Of a stretch of 64,000 nt of DNA, positions 25,730-34,941 are shown piece by piece. The translations under genes were made by a program, and so were the position numbers. Positions within the stretch are counted from its first letter, which is position 1; each line of letters opens with the position of its first letter. Origin of the DNA: BOKV01 sp049289295 (GTDB lineage: Bacteria; Pseudomonadota; Alphaproteobacteria; Rhizobiales; Rhizobiaceae); contig JBATLL010000124.1 of the NCBI GenBank assembly GCA_049289295.1, positions 124,001 through 188,000 on the forward strand, read 5' to 3'. A model generated the notes under the pieces. The model was not told the origin of the DNA, did not search any database, and saw only the letters and a list, made by a program, of their open reading frames with translations.

Positions 25730-27607
25730 CTAAAACTGGCGGGTTGCGCGCTCAAGCGCTTCCAGCCGTTCAGTATCGCGTGCACCACCCTTGTCGGCAG
25801 AGCTCGCCATCAACCCGTAGATGCGCAGCGATGTGCTGACATCTCGTTTGCGGTTGGCGGGTTTCCACGCCTTGTCGCCCCGTGAATTCATTTGCTCGCG
25901 CCGGCGGTCAAGTTCCGTTTCGGATACATCGAGATGGACACGGCGGTTGGGCACATCGAATTCGATGATATCCCCATCCTCCACCAGCGCGATGGCACCG
26001 CCGGACGCCGCTTCCGGCGACACATGGCCCACTGAAAGACCGGAGGTCGCACCGGAGAACCGGCCATCGGTGATCAATGCTGCCTTGTCCCCAAGGCCAC
26101 GTGCCTTGAGAACGCCGGTCGGTGTCAGCATTTCACGCATGCCCGGTCCGCCGCGTGGTCCTTCGTAGCGGATAACCACGACATCGCCTTCCTTCACCTT
26201 GCCGTTCTGGATCTTCTCAAGCGCCTCTTCCATGCTTTCGGCCACAATGGCGCTTCCCCGGAATGTCATGAGGTTGGCAGGAACACCGGCACTCTTCACG
26301 ACACAGGAATCCGGCGACAGATTGCCATATAGAACCGCGAGACCGCCATCGCCCGAAAACGCATGCTGCGCGGAACGGATGACGCCATTTTCCCGATCAA
26401 TATCAAGTTCCCGGAACCGGTTCGACTGGGAGAACGCACTGATCGAACGAACGCCGCCGGGCGCAGCCTTGTAGAGCATCCTGGCAGTTTCGTTCTGGGG
26501 GTTGGTTACATCCCAGGCTGCGGTCACGTCCCCGATGGGCGCGCCAAGTACTGTCGGGTTGGAAGCGTGAAACTTGCCGACCTTTACCAGTTCGGCGATG
26601 ACAGTCATCACCCCGCCAGCCCGGTGCATGTCTTCAATGAAGATCTCCTCAGCCGATGGTGAAACCTTGCAAAGGCAAGGCGTATCGCGGGATATCCGAT
26701 CAAAATCGTCAATGGAGAAATCCGCGCCCGCTTCCTGCGCAATTGCCAATAAGTGCAAAATCGTGTTGGTCGACCCACCGATTGCCATCGTCATTCGGAC
26801 GGCATTTTCCAGCCCCTCTTTGGAGCAGATCGAACGCGGAAGGATGCTGGCATCCCCTTCGCCATACCAGGCCTTGGCCATGTCGACAATGCGGTGAGCG
26901 GCTCGTTTGAAAAGGTCTTCACGGTCGGTATGGGTGGCGACAATTGTGCCATTTCCTGGTAGCGCCATGCCGAGCGATTCCGTCAGGCAGTTCATGGAGT
27001 TCGCCGTCCCCATCAGGGCGCAGGAACCGCAGGTTGGGCATGCGGATTCTTCCACCGCGTCGATTTCTTCCTGCGTCGCATCCGGTGCACCCGCAACATA
27101 GATCGTGTCGATGGCATCGATGCGCTTTTCATGGCCGCGATAGGTGAACTTGCCCGATTCCATCGGTCCGCCGGAAACGAAGATGGTGGGAATGTTCAAC
27201 CGGTTTGCCGCCATAAGCATGCCCGGCGTGATCTTGTCGCAATTGGAAAGGCAGATCAGCGCATCGATCGAATGCGCATTCGCCATGTATTCGACCGCAT
27301 CGGCAATGATCTCCCGCGATGGCAGGGAATACATCATTCCTTCGTGACCCATGGCGATGCCATCATCGACAGCGATCGTATTGAACTCTTTTGGAACGCC
27401 ACCTGCCTCGCGGATTTCCCGCGCAACCAGTCTACCGAGTGCCTGCAGGTGAACATGGCCTGGCACCATCTCGGTGAACGAGTTGGCGATCCCGATAATC
27501 GGCCGTCCGAATTCATGCGAGGCTGTACCGGTAGCACGCCACAATGCGCGAGCACCGGTATTCATCGGGCCAACAGTTACCTTGTTGGAACGTAGTTTCA
27601 TGGCCAT
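25730..27607 (-). CDS. IlvD/Edd-family dehydratase
   Basis: A 625-residue iron-sulfur dehydratase closely similar in layout to dihydroxy-acid dehydratase IlvD: GARALWRATG, NSFTEMVPGHVHL, EFNTIAVDDGIAMGHEGMMYSLPSRE, LSNCDKITPGML and ESACPTCGSC carry the cluster cysteines. The family removes water from 2,3-dihydroxy or sugar acids. It is the last gene of a long catabolic operon (ATG directly after the TAA of the preceding gene, GGAG upstream), so a degradative role on a beta-hydroxy acid is as likely as branched-chain amino-acid synthesis. Confidence 0.9.
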   Translation of the reverse strand: MAMKLRSNKVTVGPMNTGARALWRATGTASHEFGRPIIGIANSFTEMVPGHVHLQALGRLVAREIREAGGVPKEFNTIAVDDGIAMGHEGMMYSLPSREIIADAVEYMANAHSIDALICLSNCDKITPGMLMAANRLNIPTIFVSGGPMESGKFTYRGHEKRIDAIDTIYVAGAPDATQEEIDAVEESACPTCGSCALMGTANSMNCLTESLGMALPGNGTIVATHTDREDLFKRAAHRIVDMAKAWYGEGDASILPRSICSKEGLENAVRMTMAIGGSTNTILHLLAIAQEAGADFSIDDFDRISRDTPCLCKVSPSAEEIFIEDMHRAGGVMTVIAELVKVGKFHASNPTVLGAPIGDVTAAWDVTNPQNETARMLYKAAPGGVRSISAFSQSNRFRELDIDRENGVIRSAQHAFSGDGGLAVLYGNLSPDSCVVKSAGVPANLMTFRGSAIVAESMEEALEKIQNGKVKEGDVVVIRYEGPRGGPGMREMLTPTGVLKARGLGDKAALITDGRFSGATSGLSVGHVSPEAASGGAIALVEDGDIIEFDVPNRRVHLDVSETELDRRREQMNSRGDKAWKPANRKRDVSTSLRIYGLMASSADKGGARDTERLEALERATRQF

Positions 27608-28573
27608 TTACTCCGTGGCAGAATACCGTTTGCGAATGAGATCGGCAGCAGCCAGATCCTGCGCCGCGACACCGAGAGAACGGTAAAGCGTGATCGCATC
27701 CGCGCTGCTGCGTCCGCTTGCCGAACCACAATGGACTTCGCCGATCTCGGCACGGATATGATCTTCCGTAATCCGCCCGTCCCTGATTGCCGTTATGATT
27801 TCCTTAGCTTGCGCAAGTGCAGACGCCCGGTAGTCGACAAAGAGTTCCGACCTGAGCAGCAAGGTTTCGTCAATCTCCTGCAGGACGGGAATGGACGCGC
27901 CAACGGCATTCACATGGGTTCCGTGCCCAATCCAGTCACCAAACAGAACGGGCTCGACAGTGGAGGTTACAGAGCAGACAACATCGGCACCTTCGACCGC
28001 AGTTTTGATTTCTGGTGAAGCAACAAAGATCACGCCGGGATATTGCGCAGAAACCCTTGATACAAATGCTTCTGCCTTTTCCTGTGTCCGGCCCGCAATG
28101 CGTATTTCCGTGAAATTGCGCACCAGCGTCAACGCTTCGATATGGCTCTCGGCCTGCTCGCCAGTTCCGATGATCGCCAGCATTGTTGCGTCCGGGTTTG
28201 CCAGGCGCCGTGTCGCTGCGGCAGATGCTGCAGCAGTTCGGATCGCGGTAATGGCATCCGCATTCATTGCGATTTCCGGCGCGCCGGTTTCAGGATCAAA
28301 CAGGATCACGATGCCAATATGGGAGCTCAGGCCCTTGGCCGGATTGCCGGGAAACAGGCTCAACAGCTTGATGCCGTAAAGTGTGCTTCCTGCGTCCGAC
28401 TTCATCGCACCGGGCATGATACCGAGCTTGTTGGTGCCATCGATGTCCATGATCGTGCGCAATGGCAGGTTCGCCTCTCCGCGCGATACCTTGATCATCG
28501 TTTCTTCCATGCAATCGATCGCTTCTGCCATCGGCAGCAGGCGGCGAACATCATCGGCATCCAGCAGCTTCAA
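27608..28573 (-). CDS. Ornithine cyclodeaminase/mu-crystallin family protein
   Basis: A 321-residue NAD(P)-binding protein. The Rossmann motif is MLAIIGTGEQAESHIEAL near residue 130; the N-terminal domain has EETMIKVSRGEANLPLR and KLLSLFPGNPAKGLSSHIG. Family members include ornithine cyclodeaminase, ketimine reductases, iminosuccinate reductase and EutC of ectoine breakdown. Next to an amine oxidase and an M81 peptidase, an imine reductase/amino-acid dehydrogenase role is the best guess. It follows the alpha/beta hydrolase by 23 bases and abuts the IlvD-family gene. Confidence 0.88.
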   Translation of the reverse strand: MKLLDADDVRRLLPMAEAIDCMEETMIKVSRGEANLPLRTIMDIDGTNKLGIMPGAMKSDAGSTLYGIKLLSLFPGNPAKGLSSHIGIVILFDPETGAPEIAMNADAITAIRTAAASAAATRRLANPDATMLAIIGTGEQAESHIEALTLVRNFTEIRIAGRTQEKAEAFVSRVSAQYPGVIFVASPEIKTAVEGADVVCSVTSTVEPVLFGDWIGHGTHVNAVGASIPVLQEIDETLLLRSELFVDYRASALAQAKEIITAIRDGRITEDHIRAEIGEVHCGSASGRSSADAITLYRSLGVAAQDLAAADLIRKRYSATE

Positions 28574-28596
28574 CGCATTTCACTCCTGTCGCTTTT

Positions 28597-29415
28597 TCAG
28601 TGTTTCGTCAGACCAAGGACCTGCTGCAGCATTGCCGTATAGGCATCGGGCCGGGTCACATAGGGAAAGTGGCTGGCATCCCCCATGTTGAATGCCTGCG
28701 CTGGCTTCAAGGCCGCTTTAAGAGCCTCACGAACCGGAGGCGGGATCAGGTGATCATCCTCGCTCTCCACCGTGAAAACACGCTCATGTGGCAAGGATTG
28801 CGGCGGCAGCACGGGAGCGTTTTTCAGCGCAATCAACCGGTTGCGCAATTCGCTTTCCGGAATTCGGCCTTCCACTTCGGCGGCCAGAAGTTCAGCCAGG
28901 TCGCGATAGGGATGGCCATCCGTCATCCAGTTGCGCAGTCCACCGAGAAACCCGTTGGCAAGAACGCCGATCTCCACCGTTTCCAGATCCATCGCGTATG
29001 GCGGAATGGCTTGGACTATGGAGGTATCAGGAAGTGTGTTGGCGGCAATAAGTGTCCCGAAGACCGTGGAGTGGCGTGCTGCGGTGTATTGGGCCACATA
29101 GCCACCGAGCGACGAACCAAGAATGACCCCGCCTTGAAGGCCGTGCTCTTCGGCCATGACAGCAAGGTCGTTTGCCCATTCACCGATCCCCCCTGCAGCG
29201 GGATAGCTCAGCGCAAGAATGCGGACTTCCCCTTCCAGTGCCTCGATCTGCTGCCAGAAGATGTCTGCCCGGCCCAGCGTGCCCGGAAGCAGCACAAGTG
29301 CCGGACCTTTCGAGCCTGCCTGGACAAAGCCCCACTCTCGGTCACCGCAGCGCCATTTCAGTTCCGGGTGGCTCGCTGCAAACCGGTTTCGGGAGGCAAT
29401 CAGCGGATTGGTCAT
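28597..29415 (-). CDS. Alpha/beta hydrolase
   Basis: A 272-residue alpha/beta-fold hydrolase. GPALVLLPGTLG is the early HG-like loop, VILGSSLGGYVAQYTAA is the nucleophile elbow with Ser, DHLIPPP holds the acid region and GDASHFPYVTRPD the catalytic His. It may act as an esterase, lactonase or amidase. It overlaps the M81 peptidase gene by four bases, so the two are co-made, perhaps acting in turn on the same imported compound. Confidence 0.88.
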   Translation of the reverse strand: MTNPLIASRNRFAASHPELKWRCGDREWGFVQAGSKGPALVLLPGTLGRADIFWQQIEALEGEVRILALSYPAAGGIGEWANDLAVMAEEHGLQGGVILGSSLGGYVAQYTAARHSTVFGTLIAANTLPDTSIVQAIPPYAMDLETVEIGVLANGFLGGLRNWMTDGHPYRDLAELLAAEVEGRIPESELRNRLIALKNAPVLPPQSLPHERVFTVESEDDHLIPPPVREALKAALKPAQAFNMGDASHFPYVTRPDAYTAMLQQVLGLTKH

Positions 29416-30860
29416 GCAAACGGGTTCTCTGTCTTGGGCCAGTAATTGTCATCGCGCTTGGTGTAGGGAATGATCGTGAAATCTGGCGTGATCGCGCCTG
29501 GTCCGGAAATGTGAATGACTTCCGATGAGACCGGCGCAAAGCCGGCATAGAAATGCTGTGAGGATTTAACCACGACAGCTTTCACCAGTGAAAGATCAAT
29601 GCCGAGATCGGTGAAGGCGCACGGGTGGAAAGTCTGGGTTCTCAGATCATTGACCACCAAATGAATGCCATCCGCTTCCAGCCAGACGCCGGTCCCCATG
29701 GGCATGGTCGTTTCGCCCATTTTCTGGCTCATGCCCTCGCGGATTGCCCGGATGGTGACCATCAGGTCAACTGGGTTGCCTGACATCTTGCCGACCTTGC
29801 CGCCAAGGCGGATCTGTATGGTTCCGCCGACGCCCACTTCCTTGCACATTCGAACCACGACCGGGTCCCAATAGATGCCAAGCGCTATGTCCTTGAGCCC
29901 GCGCTTCAATACTTCCTCCAGTACGAAGGTAGAATCCGATGGCGCGCCACCCCCGGCATTGTCGGCAAAGTCCGCCAGACAGATTGGATGGCCATTCGAC
30001 GCTTCCACCCGGTCGAACGCGACTGAAATGTCCGGCCAGTCGGCCCGCAATTGCTCCCGCAATCCCCACAGCTTCTCGCCATATTCCCGCGCGACGGCCC
30101 CAGCCTTTTCGGCATCTCCATCAGTGATCGCGAGCATGCGGGTTCCAACACGCGGATTGTCCCCCCAGGGAAAGCCGTGCGTCAGAGTGAGCGAAAGGAT
30201 GCCATCCTTACCCTCGCGTGCCTGAAGCTCATCCACGAAGGAACGCATCGGTTCCTTCGGCGTGTGATACATGGTCATCATTCGGCAGTCATAGTCGCGC
30301 ATGACCGGCTTGATCTTTCCTTCAGCCGTATCGGCGGCAAGCGCAAACAGTTCGCGGGCACGGTCCGGGCTGTCTGTGTGGGGATATTCCTTGTAGGCGA
30401 TGATGAGGTCTGCCGAATCCAGCATCAGCTCTGTAAGGTGGTGGTGCGGATCGATCTCAAGGCCAATGACTGTTTTGTCTCCGGTGATCTTGCGTGCCCT
30501 CGCCATGAGATCGCCTTCGCAATCGTCATAGCCCTCTGCAATCATGGCCCCATGCATGGATAGGAGTACTATGTCCGGCTTTGCATTCCGGATGTCCTCG
30601 AGAATCTCGTCGCGAAATTCTTCGTAGACGGCACGGATGGTAGGGCCGGCTGGCTGTGCGAAAGCGGAACGGCTCTCCACCACTTCCCAGCCGCGCGCCT
30701 CTGCCGCTTTGCGCCATTCGTGCAAGGGTGCAGAAAACATATTCGGCGGCCTGCTGGTAGCCTCCCGCGTGCTGAACGTTTCCTCAAAGGAAATCCTGCC
30801 AGTCGGAATGGGTGAAAAGGAATTGGTCTCGGTCGCAAGACCCGCGATCAGTACTTTCAT
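29412..30860 (-). CDS. M81 family metallopeptidase (MlrC-like)
   Basis: A 482-residue protein of the family named for MlrC, which cleaves linear peptides from microcystin. Probable zinc-binding and catalytic positions are seen in LSMHGAMIAEGYDDCEGDL, DPHHHLTELML and YKEYPHTDSPDRARELF. Members occur widely in Alphaproteobacteria beside amino-acid oxidases and transporters and probably split small peptides or N-acyl amino acids. It is coupled by four-base overlaps to the DctQ gene upstream and the hydrolase gene downstream. Confidence 0.9.
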   Translation of the reverse strand: MKVLIAGLATETNSFSPIPTGRISFEETFSTREATSRPPNMFSAPLHEWRKAAEARGWEVVESRSAFAQPAGPTIRAVYEEFRDEILEDIRNAKPDIVLLSMHGAMIAEGYDDCEGDLMARARKITGDKTVIGLEIDPHHHLTELMLDSADLIIAYKEYPHTDSPDRARELFALAADTAEGKIKPVMRDYDCRMMTMYHTPKEPMRSFVDELQAREGKDGILSLTLTHGFPWGDNPRVGTRMLAITDGDAEKAGAVAREYGEKLWGLREQLRADWPDISVAFDRVEASNGHPICLADFADNAGGGAPSDSTFVLEEVLKRGLKDIALGIYWDPVVVRMCKEVGVGGTIQIRLGGKVGKMSGNPVDLMVTIRAIREGMSQKMGETTMPMGTGVWLEADGIHLVVNDLRTQTFHPCAFTDLGIDLSLVKAVVVKSSQHFYAGFAPVSSEVIHISGPGAITPDFTIIPYTKRDDNYWPKTENPFA

Positions 30861-31387
30861 GTTTTGTCTTCCGTATTTGGCTCAGTCATGGACAAGGCAA
30901 ATTGTGCGATGAGATGAATGAAGATCAGCGTGAATGCCACGGGAATGGCGAGGCCAAATACCGTCATCGGCACATCAAGGGTCTCGGCACTTCTTCCGGC
31001 AAGCCGCGCGATATATCCGCGCTCCGGGTTCATTCCCGGTCCGAAGAAAGAGTACCAGAGGATGGGGAAAATGAAGATCAGGACGCCAGCCAGCCGCACG
31101 AGCGCCAATAGTCTGCCGGTTCCGCCAGACCTGTCCAGCATTTGGGGAAACAGCGATGGATCAGACCGGAGACGGAAGGCACAGGATGCGCCCAGCAGCC
31201 CTGCCCAGACCATCGAGAAACGGGCGAGTTCCTCGGTCCAGGCTGGCGGTTGGGCAAGAATGTAGCGGGCAACCACTTGCCAGCAGGCAGCGCCCAACAT
31301 GAATACGACTGCCAGCACGGCACCCCACAACGCAATGTTGTGAAGTGCCAGTGACAGTCGATCCAGTTTGAGCGCCAGCGGTCTCAT
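30857..31387 (-). CDS. TRAP transporter small permease, DctQ type (system 3)
   Basis: A 176-residue membrane protein (start ATG 31387, sharing its A with the TAA of the receptor gene). Helices: LHNIALWGAVLAVVFMLGAACWQVVARYIL, WTEELARFSMVWAGLLGASCAF, LALVRLAGVLIFIFPILWYSFF and VFGLAIPVAFTLIFIHLIAQF. WTEELARFSMVW is the characteristic DctQ segment. Gene order M-P-Q differs from the P-Q-M order of systems 1 and 2. Confidence 0.9.
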   Translation of the reverse strand: MRPLALKLDRLSLALHNIALWGAVLAVVFMLGAACWQVVARYILAQPPAWTEELARFSMVWAGLLGASCAFRLRSDPSLFPQMLDRSGGTGRLLALVRLAGVLIFIFPILWYSFFGPGMNPERGYIARLAGRSAETLDVPMTVFGLAIPVAFTLIFIHLIAQFALSMTEPNTEDKT

Positions 31388-32358
31388 TATTGAATGGCCG
31401 CTTTCCACGCATCCAGCGCGCCTTCAGGCATTGGCAGAAGGCCCCAGATCTTCTGGGATGCTTCACGGAATTCGTTGCGGGCAGCCTCGTCCATTTCGAT
31501 GACCTCGATGCCCGCTTCCTTCAGCTTGCCAAGAACTGCAGACTGACCAACCAGCCACTCGCGGTTGGCCTCGTTGGCTGCTGCGATCGCATCGTCAACT
31601 GTCTTGCGTTCGCTATCTGAAAGGCCCTTGTACCAGTCTTCCGAGATGATCGCCGCACGTGTGGAAGCAACGATCGAAGCATCCGTGAAATGTTTGATGA
31701 AGCCGGTATGACCGAAGAGCAGCGGAACAAATGACGGGTTCAGGTAGCCGTCCGCAACGCCGGTTTGAAGTGCATTGGGAACTTCATCCCAGGCAACGAT
31801 GGTGCCCTGCGCACCCCAGGACTTGAAGATTGCAATCTGGGCCTCATCCAGCGCACGCATGCGCAGGCCGCTCATGTCGGCCAGCGATTTTACTGGCTTG
31901 TTCGCGGTGAAGATGCCTGCCGGTCCGCCAAGATAAACGACGCTTGCAACCCGCACACCTTTTGCGGTTGTGCCTTCATTGATGCGCGCCAGCATCCCGC
32001 CCTCATTGAGCGCCTTGTCGATCTGACCTGAATCCTTGAAGAAATAGGGAAGGAACAGACCGAAGACAGTACCGTCTAGACCCGCCGCCGATTTCACATC
32101 GGACAAAGAGACTTCAAGCAGCCCCTGACTTACCTGATCAAGTCTCTCGGCTTCATCACCAAGGGCACCGCGCTCATATTCCACTGCCTCCATTCCATTG
32201 GCCTTGAGGTGGTCGCCAAATGCCTTGGCCCATACATATGTTCCGGACTGATCGCTCTTCGGGCTGTCGAGAGCGATCTTGACCTGGGCGAAGGCAGTGC
32301 TTGACGCAAGCATTGCCGCGGCAGCTACTGCGTATTTGAGTTTCGAGATAAGTGACAT
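31387..32358 (-). CDS. TRAP transporter substrate-binding protein, DctP type (system 3)
   Basis: A 323-residue periplasmic receptor. Signal peptide MSLISKLKYAVAAAAMLASSTAFA, mature start QVKIALDSPKSDQSGTYVWAK. The MSGLRMRALDEAQIAIF segment holds the family Arg. I chose ATG 32358 because the signal peptide begins there and GGGAGAAAC precedes it. It lies in an operon with an amine oxidase, M81 peptidase and ornithine-cyclodeaminase-like gene, so an amino acid or amino-acid derivative is a likely ligand. Confidence 0.92.
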   Translation of the reverse strand: MSLISKLKYAVAAAAMLASSTAFAQVKIALDSPKSDQSGTYVWAKAFGDHLKANGMEAVEYERGALGDEAERLDQVSQGLLEVSLSDVKSAAGLDGTVFGLFLPYFFKDSGQIDKALNEGGMLARINEGTTAKGVRVASVVYLGGPAGIFTANKPVKSLADMSGLRMRALDEAQIAIFKSWGAQGTIVAWDEVPNALQTGVADGYLNPSFVPLLFGHTGFIKHFTDASIVASTRAAIISEDWYKGLSDSERKTVDDAIAAANEANREWLVGQSAVLGKLKEAGIEVIEMDEAARNEFREASQKIWGLLPMPEGALDAWKAAIQ

Positions 32359-32393
32359 GATATGTTTCTCCCTGTTTTTGGTTTCTGATGAGC

Positions 32394-33677
32394 CTAGTTC
32401 CACAATCCCAACGCCCTTGGCAGTACCAGGCTGATTTCAGGCACAAACATCAGCACACCAAGAACAAGGATTTCGACGATGACGAAGGGGATCACACGGC
32501 GGGCAAGCGCCCAATAGTTGATCCCGGTAACCGTTGAGACGATCAGCAGGCAGCCGCCGAGCGGGGGCGAAACAAGACCGATCGAAAGGTTGAAGCAGAT
32601 AACGATCCCCAGATGTACAGGGTCGGCGCCGTTGGCGAGCGCCACCGGAGCAAGAAGTGGTACAAGCAGCGCCAGCGCCACCGTGATATCGAGAATCATG
32701 CCAGCAAGGATGAAGATCACATTCATCAGAATGAGAAAACCGACCGGACCCAGTCCAAGACCGGTGACCAGATCGGAAATCGCCTGCGGCACGCGTTCAA
32801 GCGCTGCCACGTGCCCAAGAGCCGCAACCGCACAGAGAATGATGAAGATCGACCCTGAAAGAACCGCGGTTCTCCTCAGGCTCTCCAACAGATCGCTGAT
32901 GGTCAGACCTGCGTAAAAGCTGCCTGCAACTACTGCTGCAACAACGGCAACGGCTGCTGCCTCCGTCGGCGTCATCCAGCCGAACACGATGCCACCCAGA
33001 ATGATGAAGGGCAGGCTCAATGCCGGAAGCGCAGCGCGTGCAGCGGTGAAGATGTTCACGCTTTCACCCGGAGGTGTGCGGGGATGCTGCTCGATATGCG
33101 CATAAACGGCATTGACTGCAAAAAGCGCTACAGCCAGCAGGAGGCCAGGAAGGATTCCTGCAACGAAAAGAGCGGCCACCGAAGTCTGCATGATCGCGCC
33201 ATAGAAGATCAGAATGATAGAGGGCGGAACGATGGGGCCAATGATGGCCGAAGCTGCAGTGATCGCTCCCGCATAGGCACGGGAATACCCTTGCCGCTCC
33301 ATTTCCGGTACTAGCGTGTTCGAAAGCGCAGCAGCATCGGCAATGGCCGAACCCGAAATTCCGGCGAAGAACACCGACGTCATGATGTTGACATGCCCGA
33401 GGCCACCGCGCAACCGCCCGACCAGTGCCATGGAAAGATCGATCAGCGCCTTGGTGACGCCGCCCCGGTTCATCAATTCACCCGCCAGAATGAAGAGCGG
33501 CATGGCCAGCAGGGAAAAAACGCTGATCTGCGAGAATACCTTTTGCGGCAGGATCGCCAGATAGCGCGTATTGTCGGTTGCCACAAATGACAGCACCGCC
33601 GCCGCACCGATCACATAGGCAAGCGCCAGGCCAGAAGCCAGAAGCACAGCTGCAGCGATCGGGACGAGATAGATCAT
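32394..33677 (-). CDS. TRAP transporter large permease, DctM type (system 3)
   Basis: A 427-residue channel subunit with about 12 membrane helices. Landmarks: VFSLLAMPLFILAGELMNRGGVTKALIDL, FAGISGSAIADAAALSNTLVPEM, AIIGPIVPPSIILIFYGAI, LDITVALALLVPLLAPVAL and GLVSPPLGGCLLIVSTVTG. It overlaps the upstream amine-oxidase gene by four bases and is followed after 35 bases by its receptor gene. Confidence 0.94.
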   Translation of the reverse strand: MIYLVPIAAAVLLASGLALAYVIGAAAVLSFVATDNTRYLAILPQKVFSQISVFSLLAMPLFILAGELMNRGGVTKALIDLSMALVGRLRGGLGHVNIMTSVFFAGISGSAIADAAALSNTLVPEMERQGYSRAYAGAITAASAIIGPIVPPSIILIFYGAIMQTSVAALFVAGILPGLLLAVALFAVNAVYAHIEQHPRTPPGESVNIFTAARAALPALSLPFIILGGIVFGWMTPTEAAAVAVVAAVVAGSFYAGLTISDLLESLRRTAVLSGSIFIILCAVAALGHVAALERVPQAISDLVTGLGLGPVGFLILMNVIFILAGMILDITVALALLVPLLAPVALANGADPVHLGIVICFNLSIGLVSPPLGGCLLIVSTVTGINYWALARRVIPFVIVEILVLGVLMFVPEISLVLPRALGLWN

Positions 33678-34831
33678 GCTGCCAGCCTCAACCTGTCGGG
33701 TGCAATACTTGCCGGATTAAGGCCTGCAGCGAGAATGTCAGCCGGAATGTCATTGCCTAGTGCCAGTGATGCAGCATAGCGCGACAGCGCCGGCGCGGAC
33801 TGGACGCCATAGCCGCCCTGACCGGCAAGCCAGAAGAAACCACCGACTGCACTGGAATATCCGGCAACCGGCACCTTGTCGGCGACGAAACTGCGAAGCC
33901 CCGCCCACTTGTTGCCTATGCGGCGAACCTCGATATCAAATGCGTGCTGGATGCGATCTATACAAATGGCGATATCCATTTCGTCGGGTTGCGCGTCGCA
34001 AGGCTCCATGGGGTCTTCATTGGCAGGAGAAATGAGGAGACGCCCTGCATCGGCCTTCATGTAGAATTGCTCTTCAATGTCCACAATCAGTGGCAGGGAA
34101 GCCGTGTCGAGACCGTCCGGTGCGTCTACGATGAGTGCAGTGCGGCGCTTGGGCACCAGTCCAATTCTTTCCGCACCTGCCATTGCGCCAACCTGATCGG
34201 CCCATGCTCCGGCTGCGTTAATAATCGTTGCCGCCTGATAAACGCCCGAAGCGGTCGCAATTACCCAGATGCCATTCCTGCGCTCAAGCTTTTCAACCTT
34301 GCAGTTCGTTGCGAGCATGCCGCCAGCCTTGCGGAAGGTATTCAGATACCCCTGGTGAAGTGCATGAACATCGATGCCGCTGCCGGTTTGATCGAGAGCG
34401 CCGGCATGAGCGTAAGTTTCCCGCACTAACGGATTTCTCTTTCGGATTTCATCGGCCCCAATGCGACTTATAGCGCCTTCCTTGCCCACCTCTTTCAAAA
34501 ACTGGGCAAGGTGCTTTTCCTGATCAGCGCGCGCAAGCATGATGACATCGAGCAGCTCCAGTAATGGTGCCGTGGCAAAGTCCTCTGGCGGATTGTGATA
34601 GAAAGCGGCTGAAGCTCGGGTCAGCGCGCGTATTGGCTGGGGTCCGTAGACTGGTGCGAAAACCGCCGCAGAACGGCCGGTGGTGTGATAACCGGGTTGG
34701 CTCTCCATTTCGAGGAGCAGGACAGACGCATGCCGCGCCAATTCCGCAGCCACCGATGTCCCGGCAATCCCGGCCCCGATGACGCAAAAATCGTAAACGC
34801 TCCCCATCGAGGGCTCATTGTGCGCAGTCAT
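33674..34831 (-). CDS. FAD-dependent oxidoreductase, DAO family
   Basis: A 385-residue flavoenzyme of the D-amino-acid oxidase/sarcosine oxidase/glycine oxidase fold. The dinucleotide motif is DFCVIGAGIAGTSVAAELARHASVLLLE; the substrate domain and FAD tail follow (FFWLAGQGGYGVQSAPALSRYAASLA). GGGAGGAG lies upstream of ATG 34831. It is the first gene of the minus-strand operon and probably starts breakdown of the imported amine or amino acid by oxidising a C-N bond to an imine. It is divergent from the XRE-cupin regulator. Confidence 0.9.
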   Translation of the reverse strand: MTAHNEPSMGSVYDFCVIGAGIAGTSVAAELARHASVLLLEMESQPGYHTTGRSAAVFAPVYGPQPIRALTRASAAFYHNPPEDFATAPLLELLDVIMLARADQEKHLAQFLKEVGKEGAISRIGADEIRKRNPLVRETYAHAGALDQTGSGIDVHALHQGYLNTFRKAGGMLATNCKVEKLERRNGIWVIATASGVYQAATIINAAGAWADQVGAMAGAERIGLVPKRRTALIVDAPDGLDTASLPLIVDIEEQFYMKADAGRLLISPANEDPMEPCDAQPDEMDIAICIDRIQHAFDIEVRRIGNKWAGLRSFVADKVPVAGYSSAVGGFFWLAGQGGYGVQSAPALSRYAASLALGNDIPADILAAGLNPASIAPDRLRLAA

Positions 34832-34872
34832 TCCGGTACTCCTCCCGATCCCGCGCGCGCCGATCCGGCACT

Positions 34873-34940
34873 TTTTCTTATTGGAAAATCGTGATACATG
34901 TTTTCCAATTGGAAAACAATAATATTTTCGGATTGGAAAA
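34873..34940. promoter_or_regulatory. Three copies of a 16-bp operator TTTTCNNATTGGAAAA
   Basis: Copies at 34873-34888, 34901-34916 and 34925-34940, spaced 28 and 24 bases. The middle one (TTTTCCAATTGGAAAA) is a perfect palindrome. The set fills the gap between the divergent oxidase operon and the XRE-cupin gene, and the last copy abuts the regulator start codon, which fits binding by that regulator and autorepression. Confidence 0.75.
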
Positions 34941-34941
34941 T

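Noticed and set aside
25730..27607. Firm assignment as biosynthetic dihydroxy-acid dehydratase ilvD
   Set aside because: Sequence is IlvD-like, but the gene is the last of a catabolic operon with no other branched-chain synthesis genes, so only the family is stated.
28600..29445. 281-codon plus-strand frame opposite the alpha/beta hydrolase gene
   Set aside because: The minus-strand product has the full hydrolase motif set and operon overlaps; the plus frame is a shadow.
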